The translations under genes and the position numbers were made by a program. Of a stretch of DNA of 64,000 nt, positions 33,706 to 43,027 are shown one piece after another. Origin of the DNA: JBPYCR01 sp051846915 (GTDB lineage: Bacteria; Bacillota; Bacilli; Bacillales; Amphibacillaceae). Under the pieces are notes generated by a model. That model had not been told where the DNA came from, did no database searches, and saw only the letters and a list, made by a program, of their open reading frames with translations. Each line of letters begins with the position of its first letter. The first letter of the stretch is position 1. The DNA is taken from NCBI RefSeq assembly GCF_051846915.1, contig NZ_JBPYCR010000002.1, forward strand, positions 62,001 to 126,000, written 5' to 3'.

Positions 33706-33801
33706 GCTGGTTCCCCCTTATTTTTTCTTTCTATAATTATTAATGTAATACGTCATTCATTATGTACATTATAGAGAATGTTTCATAGTAAATTCAAATA
33801 T

Positions 33802-34680
33802 CTACTCAAGATTTTGGATTTGTTCTTTTATTTTTTCAATATTGCTCTTAATGGAAACAACTAAGTGACTTATTTTTGTATCTGTTGATTTGGCTCCAAT
33901 CGTGTTCGTTTCACGTAACATTTCCTGCATAATAAAGTCAAGCTTTCTTCCGATTGGTTCTTCCCTTTCAATAATTTCCCAAAAATGTTCCAAGTGACCG
34001 AACAGTCTCGTCATTTCTTCAGTAATATCTCCTTTTTCAGATAAAACTGCAATTTCGTGCAGTAAAGACGTCTGGTCCATTGTAATCGTATTTTCAGCAT
34101 AGTCATCGATTCGCTGCCTAACACGGTGTCGGTAGGCTTCTGCTGCATATATACGTCGTTCTTTAAGTAGTTCCCATTCTTTGTTGATCGAATTGGCCTG
34201 TGCTTTTATATCTTCTAAAAGAAACAAACCTTCTTTTTTTCTGGTAGTAATAACTTGCTCGCATGCTTGCTCAACACATTCAATTATCCTTTCTTCCACT
34301 ATATCATATCGCTCTTCTGATTCTTTGATAGTCATTACTTCGGGAATTGATAGAAGCGATGCAATGGGAATATCGTCGGTTAATCCATACCGGTGTTTTA
34401 CTTCTTCTAATTGTTCCATATACTGTGCCAGCAGATCCCAATCCGTTTGCACTGTCTTTTTAGTAAAGTTACTGTCTGTTCCAATATATACTTCAACTCG
34501 CCCTCTTTGAAAATAGCGCATAATCGTTTCTTTAATACGCGATTCCAAAAATAAAAATGCACGCGGCATTTTCGGTGCAAAGTCTAAATAGCGGTTATTT
34601 ACAGTTTTTATTTCTACTGTAATTGCCGAGTGTTCAAAGAATGCAGATGAAAATCCGTATCCTGTCATACTCATTACCAT
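33802..34680 (-). CDS. yloC: YicC/YloC family endoribonuclease-related protein
   Basis: Family linked to RNA turnover; E. coli YicC modulates degradation of a small RNA. 292 residues: MSMTGYG start region, NNRYLDFAPKMPRAF near 30, C-terminal DUF1732 part with EMTRLFGHLEHFWEII and GRKLDFIMQEMLRETNTIGAK. I use ATG 34680, 8 bases after GGAG. A GTG at 34689 overlaps that site. Next to remA, the conserved order. Confidence 0.92.
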   Translation of the reverse strand: MVMSMTGYGFSSAFFEHSAITVEIKTVNNRYLDFAPKMPRAFLFLESRIKETIMRYFQRGRVEVYIGTDSNFTKKTVQTDWDLLAQYMEQLEEVKHRYGLTDDIPIASLLSIPEVMTIKESEERYDIVEERIIECVEQACEQVITTRKKEGLFLLEDIKAQANSINKEWELLKERRIYAAEAYRHRVRQRIDDYAENTITMDQTSLLHEIAVLSEKGDITEEMTRLFGHLEHFWEIIEREEPIGRKLDFIMQEMLRETNTIGAKSTDTKISHLVVSIKSNIEKIKEQIQNLE

Positions 34681-34732
34681 TCCAATCACTCCATTAAAAA
34701 TAATTATACCTTTAATAACAAAATATCTCTAC

Positions 34733-34772
34733 AAAATAATACAGCTTTTCTCAAATTGGAGAAAAGCTGTGT
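34733..34772 (-). terminator. Terminator after the P-type ATPase gene
   Basis: Perfect 12-base stem ACAGCTTTTCTC / GAGAAAAGCTGT, 6-base loop, followed by ATTATTTTG on the minus strand, just past the yloB stop. Confidence 0.8.
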
Positions 34773-34784
34773 TGATTAAACGAA

Positions 34785-37454
34785 TCATTTGGATTTTCGT
34801 TGCTTTTTGTTCATGGGCCTTCCAAACACTACTGTCGGTAATGCAGCAAGTGCAAGAATAAAAATCCAATCCCACACATTGATGGCTGTTGTATGAAATA
34901 CTGGTTGCAACGGTTCCCAATAAAGGACAACCAGCAGCAACACTAAGGAGGACAAAACGGCCATCACTAAATATATATTTTCAAAAGGATTACGGGAAAA
35001 CACCCCATTTTCACTTCGGCAATCAAAAACATGAATTAATTGCGCCATTACAAGAGTTGAAAATGCCATTGTCTGTCCATACACTAAATTATCGGGATTG
35101 TCGTTATAGGCAACGACAAAAGCAATTAATGCTACGATTCCAATCAAAATACCTCGGGTTATAATTTTGACTCCCAACCCTCTCGCAAAAACACCTTCTT
35201 TTGGATTGCGCGGCCGGCGTTCCATTACGTCAGCTTCCGGTTTATCAAGCCCAAGAGCCATTGCTGGCAGACCGTCAGTGACGAGATTGACCCAAAGGAT
35301 TTGTACAGGTACTAGCGGAAGGGGCATGGCCAAAATCATTGCAAACAACATAACGAGTATTTCTCCAACATTGGATGCCAATAGATAACGAATAAATTTA
35401 CGGATATTGTCGTAAATATTTCTTCCCTCTTTAATAGCTGCCTTAATCGTCGCAAAATTATCATCCATTAATATTAAGGAAGATGCTTCTTTTGTAACGT
35501 CTGTGCCGCTTATACCCATACTTATTCCAATATCACTTGCTTTTATTGCAGGGGCATCATTTACTCCGTCACCAGTCATCGCTACCACATGTCCTTTGCT
35601 TTGTAATGACTGTACAATTTTCAATTTATGCTCCGGTGTTACACGCGCAAAAACATATACATCATCAATCACGTGATCAAGTTCCTGCCTGGTCATTTCA
35701 TTCAAATCATTCCCAGCCAGAACGAGCCCTTTTTCCGGAAGTAAATTAATCTGCCTGGCAATCGCTCTTGCTGTTTCCTCATGATCACCGGTAATCATTA
35801 CTGTTTTAATCCCTGCCTGCATACACTCCTTAATCGCAGATTTCACTTCTTTTCTCGGTGGGTCCATCATCCCATATAGTCCGACAAAGGTAAGATCTTT
35901 CTCCAAAAAAGCTGCATCGAGGGATTCCTCTTTGGAGACTGGCTTCATTGTAATCGCTATTGTACGATATGCCTTTTCCGCCATTCGTTTTACTGCACCT
36001 TCAATGGGACGTTTATCTGTTAATCGTGTTCTACCTTCTTCGTTTAATGCATATACACATCGCGGTAAAATAATTTCTGGTGCACCTTTTGTAATTAAAA
36101 AGCGCATATGATTTTCATCTTCTACTACAACACTCATTCGTTTTCGATTAGAATCAAAGGGGATTTCCTTAATTATTTTAAATTGCTGTTTAATTGCATG
36201 GGTGAATCCGATCTTCCGGCTTGCCACAAGCAATGCTCCATCAGTTGGATCCCCGTCTACTGAGTACTTGCCTTTTTTTACCTGTAAAGAGGCATGGTTG
36301 CACAGTTCACCGTACAACAACATTGTTTCTAAATTCGGATAACTTTTATTCAATGATTTATTGTTTAAATAAAATTCACCTTGTGTCGTATAACCTTCGC
36401 CAGTAACATGAATGTTTTTCCCATTCAAATAGATTTCTTTGACCGTCATTTGATTTTCCGTAATCGTTCCCGTCTTATCTGAACAAATTACCGAAGCACA
36501 GCCTAGCGTCTCTACTGCGGAAAGCTGTCTTACAATTGCTTTTCTCCTGATCATCCGTTGCACACCAAGGGAGAGTGCAACCGTAACAATTGCCGGAAGA
36601 CCTTCTGGAATAGCAGCAACGGCCAATGAAACACCTGCCAAAAACATATTGTAAACAGGATGTCCTTGATAAACCCCTATTCCAACGACAAGTGCTGTTA
36701 GCAGCAATACAGCGACAATTAAAATTTTCCCAAGTTCCGCGAGTTTATTTTCCAGGGGGGTAGGTGACTTCTTTGTATTGGCCATTAGTGATGCAATTTG
36801 ACCCATCATTGTATTCATTCCAGTACCAACGACGATTCCGGTACCTGAACCTTTTGTCACCAATGTGCCCATAAAGCCCATATTAACTTGATCCTGTGCA
36901 GCCAAATTATCGCGCTGGATTGATGTCGCATGCTTTGGAACAGGTACAGATTCACCGGTTAGTGCAGATTCTTCCGTTTCCAAATAATTGGCTTGAACAA
37001 TCCGAACATCTGCAGCTATTCGGTCACCGCTATTTATTCGAACAACATCCCCAACAACTGCTTCTTTGGAAGGCAATCTTTTCCATTCACCATTTCGTAT
37101 AACATGGATCATGGGGGCAGATAATTCTTTTAATTTTTCCATTGATTTTTCAGCCTTTTGTTCTTGGAAAAATCCAATTACCCCATTTACCAATACAATC
37201 ACCATAATAGCAATCGCATCAACATATTCTCCCAGCATACCTGCAATTAATGTTGCTGCGAGCAATACAACAACCATGAAATCCTGAAATTGCTTTAAAA
37301 ACAGCAGCCAACGAGGTTGTTTCTTTTGAGTATCCAACTCATTATACCCAAATTTCTTTTGACGCTGTCTTACTTGTGCATCATTTAATCCTTTATTTGT
37401 TACAACATGCAATTTCTGTTCAACACGTTCAATGTCAAGCTGATACCATTTCAC
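34785..37454 (-). CDS. yloB: Calcium-translocating P-type ATPase (YloB, SERCA-like)
   Basis: Pumps Ca2+ (possibly Mn2+) out of the cytoplasm. 889 residues. Cation-ATPase N domain (about 1-70), TM1-2, actuator with LTGESVPVPK near 175, TM4 motif AIPEGLPAIVTVALSLG near 285-300, phosphorylation site CSDKTGTITENQMT near 328, nucleotide domain with KGAPE, hinge TGDGVNDAPAIK near 610 and C-terminal TM5-10. GTG 37454 is chosen: GGAGG lies 8 bases upstream. An ATG at 37472 precedes that site. In B. subtilis the homologue is made in spores. Divergent from rqcH. Confidence 0.94.
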   Translation of the reverse strand: MKWYQLDIERVEQKLHVVTNKGLNDAQVRQRQKKFGYNELDTQKKQPRWLLFLKQFQDFMVVVLLAATLIAGMLGEYVDAIAIMVIVLVNGVIGFFQEQKAEKSMEKLKELSAPMIHVIRNGEWKRLPSKEAVVGDVVRINSGDRIAADVRIVQANYLETEESALTGESVPVPKHATSIQRDNLAAQDQVNMGFMGTLVTKGSGTGIVVGTGMNTMMGQIASLMANTKKSPTPLENKLAELGKILIVAVLLLTALVVGIGVYQGHPVYNMFLAGVSLAVAAIPEGLPAIVTVALSLGVQRMIRRKAIVRQLSAVETLGCASVICSDKTGTITENQMTVKEIYLNGKNIHVTGEGYTTQGEFYLNNKSLNKSYPNLETMLLYGELCNHASLQVKKGKYSVDGDPTDGALLVASRKIGFTHAIKQQFKIIKEIPFDSNRKRMSVVVEDENHMRFLITKGAPEIILPRCVYALNEEGRTRLTDKRPIEGAVKRMAEKAYRTIAITMKPVSKEESLDAAFLEKDLTFVGLYGMMDPPRKEVKSAIKECMQAGIKTVMITGDHEETARAIARQINLLPEKGLVLAGNDLNEMTRQELDHVIDDVYVFARVTPEHKLKIVQSLQSKGHVVAMTGDGVNDAPAIKASDIGISMGISGTDVTKEASSLILMDDNFATIKAAIKEGRNIYDNIRKFIRYLLASNVGEILVMLFAMILAMPLPLVPVQILWVNLVTDGLPAMALGLDKPEADVMERRPRNPKEGVFARGLGVKIITRGILIGIVALIAFVVAYNDNPDNLVYGQTMAFSTLVMAQLIHVFDCRSENGVFSRNPFENIYLVMAVLSSLVLLLVVLYWEPLQPVFHTTAINVWDWIFILALAALPTVVFGRPMNKKQRKSK

Positions 37455-37556
37455 ATCGCATTCCTCCAACATGGATTACAGTAAGATACTATTGTAATTT
37501 TTACCTTTTGTTGTTCATCCCTTTTACGAATATGTATGCAGACTTGTCCGAAATAA

Positions 37557-37565
37557 TGCTATAAT
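37557..37565 (+). promoter_or_regulatory. Extended -10 promoter for rqcH
   Basis: TGCTATAAT is a perfect extended -10 element 20 bases before the rqcH start. No good -35 is seen at 17 bases. Confidence 0.55.
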
Positions 37566-37584
37566 TGCACGTGAGGTGAAAAAG

Positions 37585-39285
37585 ATGCCATTTGATGGAG
37601 TCGTAACGAAATCAGTAGTTGAAGAATTACAAACCCAAATTGTTCCCGGTCGTATATCAAAAATTCACCAGCCGACATCGACCGAAGTTGTTTTTACCGT
37701 CCGAAGCAATCGGAAAAATCATAGCCTGTTATTATCGATTCATCCGGCTTATGCTCGCTTTCATGTTACGAAAGATACGTATCAAAATCCGGACGAACCT
37801 CCGATGTTTTGCATGGTACTTAGAAAACATATTCTAGGCGCCGTAGTGGAACAAATTGAGCAAGATGGATTGGAAAGAATTATTACATTCCACTTAAAAA
37901 CTAGAGATGAAATTGGAGACATATCCTACAAATTCCTTACCATTGAATTAATGGGAAAACATAGCAACATTATATTGCTTGATCATCATAAAGAACATAT
38001 TATAGATAGTTTAAAACACGTGCCACCATATCAGAATCGGTATCGAACCATTCTTCCGGGCTCACCGTATAAACGCCCGCCAATTCAAAACAAACAAAAT
38101 CCATTAGCGATAACAAGTGTTGATTTTATCAAACAACTGGATTTTAATGCGGGTAAAATTGACAAACAAATCGTACAGTCATTGGATGGTATTTCCCCTT
38201 TATTAGCACAGGAAATGGTGCACCGAGCTCATCTAGGCTCGGAAAAAAAGTACATGGAGGTCTTTTCCGATATACAGACGCTCATGAAAGAAAAAAGGTA
38301 TTCCCCGACCATCTATCAAAATGAAAAGGAAGCGTTTCATGTAGTTCCCATAACGTCATTTCAAGGGGAAAAAAAGGCTTATTCTACAACAAATGAAATG
38401 CTTGATACGTTTTATTCAGGTAAGGCAGAAAGAGATCGAGTCAAACAGCAAACGAGAGATCTTTATCGATTTATAAAAAATGAATTCGAAAAAAATAAAC
38501 GGAAACTCATTATTCACGAAAAGACAATTAAGAAAGCTGACAAAGCTCAAACTTATCAAAAGATGGGGGAGCTCTTAACAGCAAATATGCATTTAGTCAG
38601 TCAGGGCGACACGTTTGTACAAGTAATTGATTATTATGATCCAGAGCAAAAAGAGTTAACGATCGAATTGCTGCCTGACAAAACACCAAGTGAAAATGCG
38701 CAACATTTTTTTACGAAATACCGTAAGCTAAATACTTCAAAACAGAAGGTACAACGTGAAATAAATAAAACAAAAGAGGAATTAAATTATTTAGAACTTT
38801 TACTGCAGCAGCTAGAACGTGCAAAAGAGGCAGATATTGAAGAAATTCGAGAGGAACTCCGAGAAGAGGGCTATTTAAAACGTCAAAAGCACGTTAAAAA
38901 ACGCAAAAAAGCTCTTCCGACACCGGAAAAATATACAGCAACGGATGGAACGACGATTTATGTAGGGAAAAACAATAAACAAAACGAATATGTCACCCAC
39001 CGGCTCGCACATCGTGATGATACATGGCTGCATGCGCTCGATAGTCCTGGTTCCCACGTCATAATTCGCGGTAAAGAGCCAAGTGAAGAAACACTAATGG
39101 AAGCAGCTCAATTAGCGGCGTACTATAGCAAAGCCCATCAATCCGCCTCCGTCCCTATTGATTATACAAAAGTCAGAAACGTTAAAAAACCAAAGGGCGC
39201 GAAACTTGGATTTGTCACTTACGACAAACAAAAGACAATTTTTATAACACCGGATAAACAGATGATTAAAAAACTGCAGAAATAA
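37585..39285 (+). CDS. rqcH: Rqc2 homologue RqcH (NFACT protein, formerly FbpA/YloA)
   Basis: Binds stalled 50S-peptidyl-tRNA complexes and adds C-terminal poly-alanine tails, marking chains for ClpXP decay. 566 residues. NFACT-N about 1-200 (MPFDGVVTKSVVEELQTQIV), coiled coil about 290-440, NFACT-R about 450-566 with THRLAHRDDTWLHALDSPGS and HVIIRG. ATG 37585 has GAGGTGAAAAAG upstream; a GTG three codons earlier overlaps it. Once thought a fibronectin-binding protein. Divergent from yloB. Confidence 0.95.
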   Translation: MPFDGVVTKSVVEELQTQIVPGRISKIHQPTSTEVVFTVRSNRKNHSLLLSIHPAYARFHVTKDTYQNPDEPPMFCMVLRKHILGAVVEQIEQDGLERIITFHLKTRDEIGDISYKFLTIELMGKHSNIILLDHHKEHIIDSLKHVPPYQNRYRTILPGSPYKRPPIQNKQNPLAITSVDFIKQLDFNAGKIDKQIVQSLDGISPLLAQEMVHRAHLGSEKKYMEVFSDIQTLMKEKRYSPTIYQNEKEAFHVVPITSFQGEKKAYSTTNEMLDTFYSGKAERDRVKQQTRDLYRFIKNEFEKNKRKLIIHEKTIKKADKAQTYQKMGELLTANMHLVSQGDTFVQVIDYYDPEQKELTIELLPDKTPSENAQHFFTKYRKLNTSKQKVQREINKTKEELNYLELLLQQLERAKEADIEEIREELREEGYLKRQKHVKKRKKALPTPEKYTATDGTTIYVGKNNKQNEYVTHRLAHRDDTWLHALDSPGSHVIIRGKEPSEETLMEAAQLAAYYSKAHQSASVPIDYTKVRNVKKPKGAKLGFVTYDKQKTIFITPDKQMIKKLQK

Positions 39286-39314
39286 GTCGCCCGGTATTAA
39301 ATGTAACTAAAAAT

Positions 39315-39368
39315 AATCCGAATGAAGATTCAACTTGCATAGATGAATCTCCGTTCGGATTTTCCTTT
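39315..39368 (+). terminator. Terminator after rqcH
   Basis: Long stem AATCCGAA..AGATTC / GAATCT..TTCGGATT with a roughly 11-base loop, followed by TTTCCTTT, 30 bases past the rqcH stop. Confidence 0.75.
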
Positions 39369-39437
39369 CGCAGTTTGCGTAAGTGTCGCTACTAAATATC
39401 CATAAACTACGACGTAATTTTGAATTGTGATTTCTTA

Positions 39438-39562
39438 CCGCTCCAAAAATACATTTCGCTTTCCGCGGGCTCTCGATAAGCCTCCTCATTCGTAAAGAAC
39501 GCTCATTGCGGTGTCTTATCGTCTACGCTTTCCCGCAGGAGTCTACATGTATTTTCTGCGCT
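39438..39562. repeat. Repeat family C, copy C1
   Basis: GC-rich unit containing cgctttccgcgggc near its left and gctttcccgcaggagt near its right, with aagcctcctcattcgtaaag between. Read in reverse complement it corresponds to copy C2 (39702-39824) but with many differences. No coding frame is credible. Similar units recur in many Bacillaceae intergenic regions, from general knowledge. Confidence 0.75.
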
Positions 39563-39701
39563 AGTATGGTGACTGATAACCCTATAGTTGAAATGCACTA
39601 TTAATGATGGTTGTTTGGAGCGGAAGACAGTTGAACTTTGGTCTGCTTCCTGTAAGCAACTGAAAAACTAAAGTCTTGAGATTAATGATCAACATATCAT
39701 G

Positions 39702-39824
39702 TTGATTGGAACGTAAGGTGGCGACTCCTGCGGGAAAGCGAGACAGATGAGACCCTGCAGGAGCGTAGCGACGAAGCGGCTCAGCGCTCGCCCGCGGAAA
39801 GCGTCCGCCTTAAGTGGAAATCAA
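39702..39824. repeat. Repeat family C, copy C2, opposite orientation to C1
   Basis: Contains gactcctgcgggaaagcgag, cagatgagaccctgcaggag and gctcgcccgcggaaagcg. The ends TTGATT ... AATCAA are an imperfect terminal inverted repeat, and the centre forms further GC-rich stems. The sequence between C1 and C2, and on to 39940, is AT-rich with no gene seen; ttggagcgg near 39615 mirrors ccgctccaa at the edge of C1. Confidence 0.75.
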
Positions 39825-39940
39825 CTGAAGCTACGTGACAGTTTACAACAACTATTTGAGAATAATTATTTGATCTTCTCTATCTTGTAATCGTTCCTCT
39901 TGGAAATAAGGCGTTTTTTACCTTGGTGCAGTTTCACTGT

Positions 39941-40801
39941 TTAAATAAACGTTTTATTCAGTAACAGATTAATAAAACGGTCTACTTGTGGTAAATCTCT
40001 GATCCCTTCCTGGTAACTCAGCCATGTATTACGAACAACACTTTTATTATTTACTTGCAACGGAATATGTGCATAATGATCCATTAATGAATCAGACACA
40101 CTTTTGGGCAGTACTGCCATACCTATCCCCTGTTTCATAAACTGCTTGCATGTTTCAATCTGGTCCACGCGAATCGTCTTGAGCGGGCTTTTCTTTCCTT
40201 GTTGGTCATAAAACCAATGGTCAGCAAGCTCATTCAAGCTATCGTTTGTTTTAAAAGAAATTAACGGACGTTCTTTAACTTCGCCTTTGATAAATGGTTC
40301 GATATCAAAAATATAGAGTGGATCTTCAAATAAATGAATACTCGTGCTTTCTTCCAACTTTTCTCCTCGAATAATACAGACATGATAGTTTTTATGATCC
40401 TTTTTTATATTTTCACTTAAACCGGTTACCAGATCAATAGAAACAAGCGGGTATTCCTTTGTATAATGAGCGAGAATGTTCGGCAGGAACCGTTGACTGA
40501 TTAACGAGGAACAAGCAATGGATAACGTGCCACGAACCTCTTCGCTTGATTGTGCGAGGTTGTCTTTAAGCTTTCGTTCTTGTTGAACAACTTTTTTTGC
40601 ATGATGGAGTATTATTTCTCCGCTGGGAGTTACAACAAGTCGTTTGGGCGTACGTATAAAGATCGCTTCCCCAAAATAATCTTCTATATATTTTAGCCTT
40701 TGTGATACAGCCGGTTGTGAAATTAAAACAGCTTTTGCCGTCCCGCGTACCGTGCCAATTTCATTCAGTTTAATGAGTAGCTCGTAATCATCAATTTTCA
40801 T
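39941..40801 (-). CDS. LysR-family transcriptional regulator
   Basis: 286 residues. N-terminal winged HTH: LNEIGTVRGTAKAVLISQPA near 12-31 and VSQRLKYIEDYFGEAIFIRT, the usual LysR helix pattern. The C-terminal substrate-binding domain runs from about 90 (RGTLSIACSSLISQRFLP) to the end. GATAGGAAG precedes ATG. It is divergent from a SAM methyltransferase with a 106-base shared upstream region, the classic arrangement for a LysR regulator and its target. The ligand is unknown. Resemblance to a specific regulator such as CcpC or CysL could not be settled. Confidence 0.93.
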   Translation of the reverse strand: MKIDDYELLIKLNEIGTVRGTAKAVLISQPAVSQRLKYIEDYFGEAIFIRTPKRLVVTPSGEIILHHAKKVVQQERKLKDNLAQSSEEVRGTLSIACSSLISQRFLPNILAHYTKEYPLVSIDLVTGLSENIKKDHKNYHVCIIRGEKLEESTSIHLFEDPLYIFDIEPFIKGEVKERPLISFKTNDSLNELADHWFYDQQGKKSPLKTIRVDQIETCKQFMKQGIGMAVLPKSVSDSLMDHYAHIPLQVNNKSVVRNTWLSYQEGIRDLPQVDRFINLLLNKTFI

Positions 40802-40879
40802 AATAATCTTCCTATCCTATAAGTAATTGTGATTACATGTTATTATATACCATTATTAAACCTCGTGCATTAATAAGTT

Positions 40880-40885
40880 TATAAT
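40880..40885 (+). promoter_or_regulatory. Possible -10 box for the methyltransferase gene
   Basis: TATAAT 23 bases before the start codon, with a weak TTAAAC 18 bases further upstream. The weak -35 would suit an activator-dependent promoter. The LysR regulator's operator should lie in 40802-40880. Confidence 0.45.
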
Positions 40886-40907
40886 AGATAATGAAGGAGG
40901 GTATTTG

Positions 40908-41687
40908 ATGGAGCGAAAAGAAAAAGTACAGGCGATGTTTTCAAAAAATAAACAAGGTTACATTACGAGTAGTACGCATTCCAAAGTTGACGACTTTTTG
41001 ACTGAATGGTTACAACCACATCAATCAATGATTGCATTGGATGTTGCAACTGGGGGCGGACATGTTGCAAAAATGTTGTCCAATAAAGTTGATGCGGTTT
41101 TTGCAACCGATATTACAGAGGCGATGTTAGAAAATACGAGAAATCATTTGAAAGATATTAAAAACATCCATTACTTAATAGCCGATGCAGAACAATTGCC
41201 TTTTCTTGATGAAACGTTTGATATCGTTACATGCAGAATTGCAGCGCATCATTTTCCAAATCCCGAACTCTTCATATATGATGTTCAGCGCGTATTAAAG
41301 AAAAATGGTACATTTCTGTTTATTGACAATGTTTCACCCAATGATTATTATTTGGCCCAATATATTAACACGCTTGAAAAAATGCGTGATCACAGCCATG
41401 TTGAATCACGTTCAATTACTACGTGGAAAAAGTATTTTCAAACTGCTCATTTTGATATTACAAAGGAACATTTAAGAAAAAAAGTATTACCCTTTGATGA
41501 GTGGGTTCGACGAACTTTGGACGATCAAGCTACAATTGATCAGGTCAAAATGCATTTATTAAATGCACCGTCATATATCAAATCCTACTTTCAATTAAAA
41601 ACAAACAATACAAAGATTGATTCGTTCGCCATTGATGAATGGATATGCCTTGTTAAAAAGAAAAACAAAACGAGCCAGCGTTTTTAA
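40908..41687 (+). CDS. Class I SAM-dependent methyltransferase (YcgJ/UbiE-like)
   Basis: 259 residues. Motif I ALDVATGGGHVAKML near 43-57, acidic residue in ATDITEAML near 66, motif II region ADAEQLPFLDETFDIVTCRI near 92-111, HHFPNPELFIYDVQRVLKKNG near 114, typical of Methyltransf_11. GAAGGAGGGTATTTG precedes ATG 40908. The substrate is not apparent. Homologues in Bacillus are uncharacterised. Divergent LysR gene suggests controlled expression; both occupy the position of cysH-cysP-sat-cysC in B. subtilis. Confidence 0.88.
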   Translation: MERKEKVQAMFSKNKQGYITSSTHSKVDDFLTEWLQPHQSMIALDVATGGGHVAKMLSNKVDAVFATDITEAMLENTRNHLKDIKNIHYLIADAEQLPFLDETFDIVTCRIAAHHFPNPELFIYDVQRVLKKNGTFLFIDNVSPNDYYLAQYINTLEKMRDHSHVESRSITTWKKYFQTAHFDITKEHLRKKVLPFDEWVRRTLDDQATIDQVKMHLLNAPSYIKSYFQLKTNNTKIDSFAIDEWICLVKKKNKTSQRF

Positions 41688-41700
41688 ACGGTGGCTTGTA
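41673..41700. terminator. Possible terminator between convergent methyltransferase and pyrE
   Basis: AGCCA-g-CGTTT / AAACG-g-TGGCT hairpin with one mismatch, overlapping the methyltransferase stop codon. Tails on both sides are only moderately T-rich, so the call is tentative. Confidence 0.4.
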
Positions 41701-41715
41701 CAATTTGATTGAAAC

Positions 41716-42330
41716 CTATAATTTATCACGCCAGCCCAGTAACTGCTTTTTTTCTTCTAACGTAATTTCCTTATCTTCCACTAATGCGTCAATTAACAAT
41801 TCAAAACTTGTAATCGTTTGAAAGGGAATATTTTCTTGTCTGAATCGTCTTCTTGATTCATCCAGTCCGTACGTAAAGATGGCCAGGACCCCGACAACTT
41901 CCACTCCTTCATCGATCAGTACTTTGGCTGCTTCGATGGATGAACCGCCGGTAGAGATCAAATCTTCAATGACAAGCACTTTTTGTCCTTTGTCTACTTT
42001 TCCTTCTATTTGATTTCCTTTTCCATGTCCTTTTGGTTTGGATCGTACATAAACCATCGGCAAATCTAATTGATCGGCAATCCATGCCGCGTGTGGGATA
42101 CCGGCCGTTGCACACCCGGCAATAACGTCAGGCTTGATTTCCATTAATTCGATTTGTTGAATAAAAGCTTTTATAATCTTTTTACGAATTTCCGGATACG
42201 ACATTGTCAATCGATTATCACAATAAATAGGCGATTTGATGCCTGATGTCCAAGTAAAATAGTTATTTGTTCTAATTTGCACGGCTTTAATTGCCAGTAA
42301 ATCTCTTGCTATTTCAATGTTTAAGTCCAT
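41716..42330 (-). CDS. pyrE: Orotate phosphoribosyltransferase
   Basis: Joins orotate and PRPP to give orotidine 5'-phosphate. 204 residues: RTNNYFTWTSGIKSPIYCDN near 19, GCATAGIPHAAWIAD near 71, and PRPP motif VLVIEDLISTGGSSIEAAKV near 116-135. ATG 42330 has AAGGAGTGGG upstream and overlaps the end of pyrF by 17 bases. Last gene of the pyr operon. Confidence 0.98.
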   Translation of the reverse strand: MDLNIEIARDLLAIKAVQIRTNNYFTWTSGIKSPIYCDNRLTMSYPEIRKKIIKAFIQQIELMEIKPDVIAGCATAGIPHAAWIADQLDLPMVYVRSKPKGHGKGNQIEGKVDKGQKVLVIEDLISTGGSSIEAAKVLIDEGVEVVGVLAIFTYGLDESRRRFRQENIPFQTITSFELLIDALVEDKEITLEEKKQLLGWRDKL

Positions 42331-43027
42331 TTTCCCACTCCTTGACTGCCTGTTCATATGCTTTTAGCGAATCGTTTGCTCTCGTAACACTCCTCCCGAT
42401 AACGATCATATCTGCATTATTTCTACGAGCGAATGCAGGAGTAGCGATCCGTTTTTGATCGTTATGATTTGTTTCATGAAGACGTATCCCAGGTGTTACA
42501 GTTAAAAAGGGGGATTTACAAGCCGATTTAATTGCACTTGCTTCATGAACCGAACAAACGACTCCGTCAGCTCCACTTCGTTCAGCAAGTGTTGCGAAAT
42601 GTGATACATTTTCCCTCAGGTTATGCGGTAAAGTCAATTCCTCACTCATTATCTGCTCATCCATGGACGTTAATATCGTTACCGCTATCAGTTTTGTTTC
42701 ATGATGACCGCCATGAGCAAGTAAGCCCTCTTTTGCTTGTTTAATCATTTCACTGCCACCAAGTGCATGGACATTGACGATATCGACTTCCAATTTGGCC
42801 AAATTTTGCATTGCTCGATTCACAGTAGTTGGAATATCGTGGAGCTTTAAATCTAAAAATATCGGATGACCATTTTCTTTTAACTTTTCAATGACCGATA
42901 CCCCTTCTTTGTAAAATAACTCCATCCCAACTTTTACCGGGATGCCATGTAATTCATGATTGTCAATAAATGCTCCAGTTGTTTGCCAATCAGGGAAATC
43001 AAGGGCAAGATAAATGGAATTGCTCAT
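42314..43027 (-). CDS. pyrF: Orotidine 5'-phosphate decarboxylase
   Basis: Makes UMP by decarboxylating OMP. 237 residues: ALDFPDW near 8, KVGMELFYKEG near 32, catalytic DLKLHDIPTTVNRA near 60-73, TPGIR near 182, GRSVTRA near 214. ATG 43027 is 9 bases from AAAAGGAG; an ATG two codons earlier is too close. Overlaps pyrD (29 bases) and pyrE. Confidence 0.98.
   Translation of the reverse strand: MSNSIYLALDFPDWQTTGAFIDNHELHGIPVKVGMELFYKEGVSVIEKLKENGHPIFLDLKLHDIPTTVNRAMQNLAKLEVDIVNVHALGGSEMIKQAKEGLLAHGGHHETKLIAVTILTSMDEQIMSEELTLPHNLRENVSHFATLAERSGADGVVCSVHEASAIKSACKSPFLTVTPGIRLHETNHNDQKRIATPAFARRNNADMIVIGRSVTRANDSLKAYEQAVKEWENGLKH

Noticed and set aside
35167..35388. Long antisense frames opposite yloB, ffh, smc, fabD and other genes
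   Set aside because: Typical shadow frames of strongly coding genes; none has a ribosome-binding site or recognisable product.
39307..39489. Minus-strand 60-codon frame overlapping the rqcH terminator and repeat C1
   Set aside because: Runs through a terminator hairpin and a palindromic repeat; no start signals.
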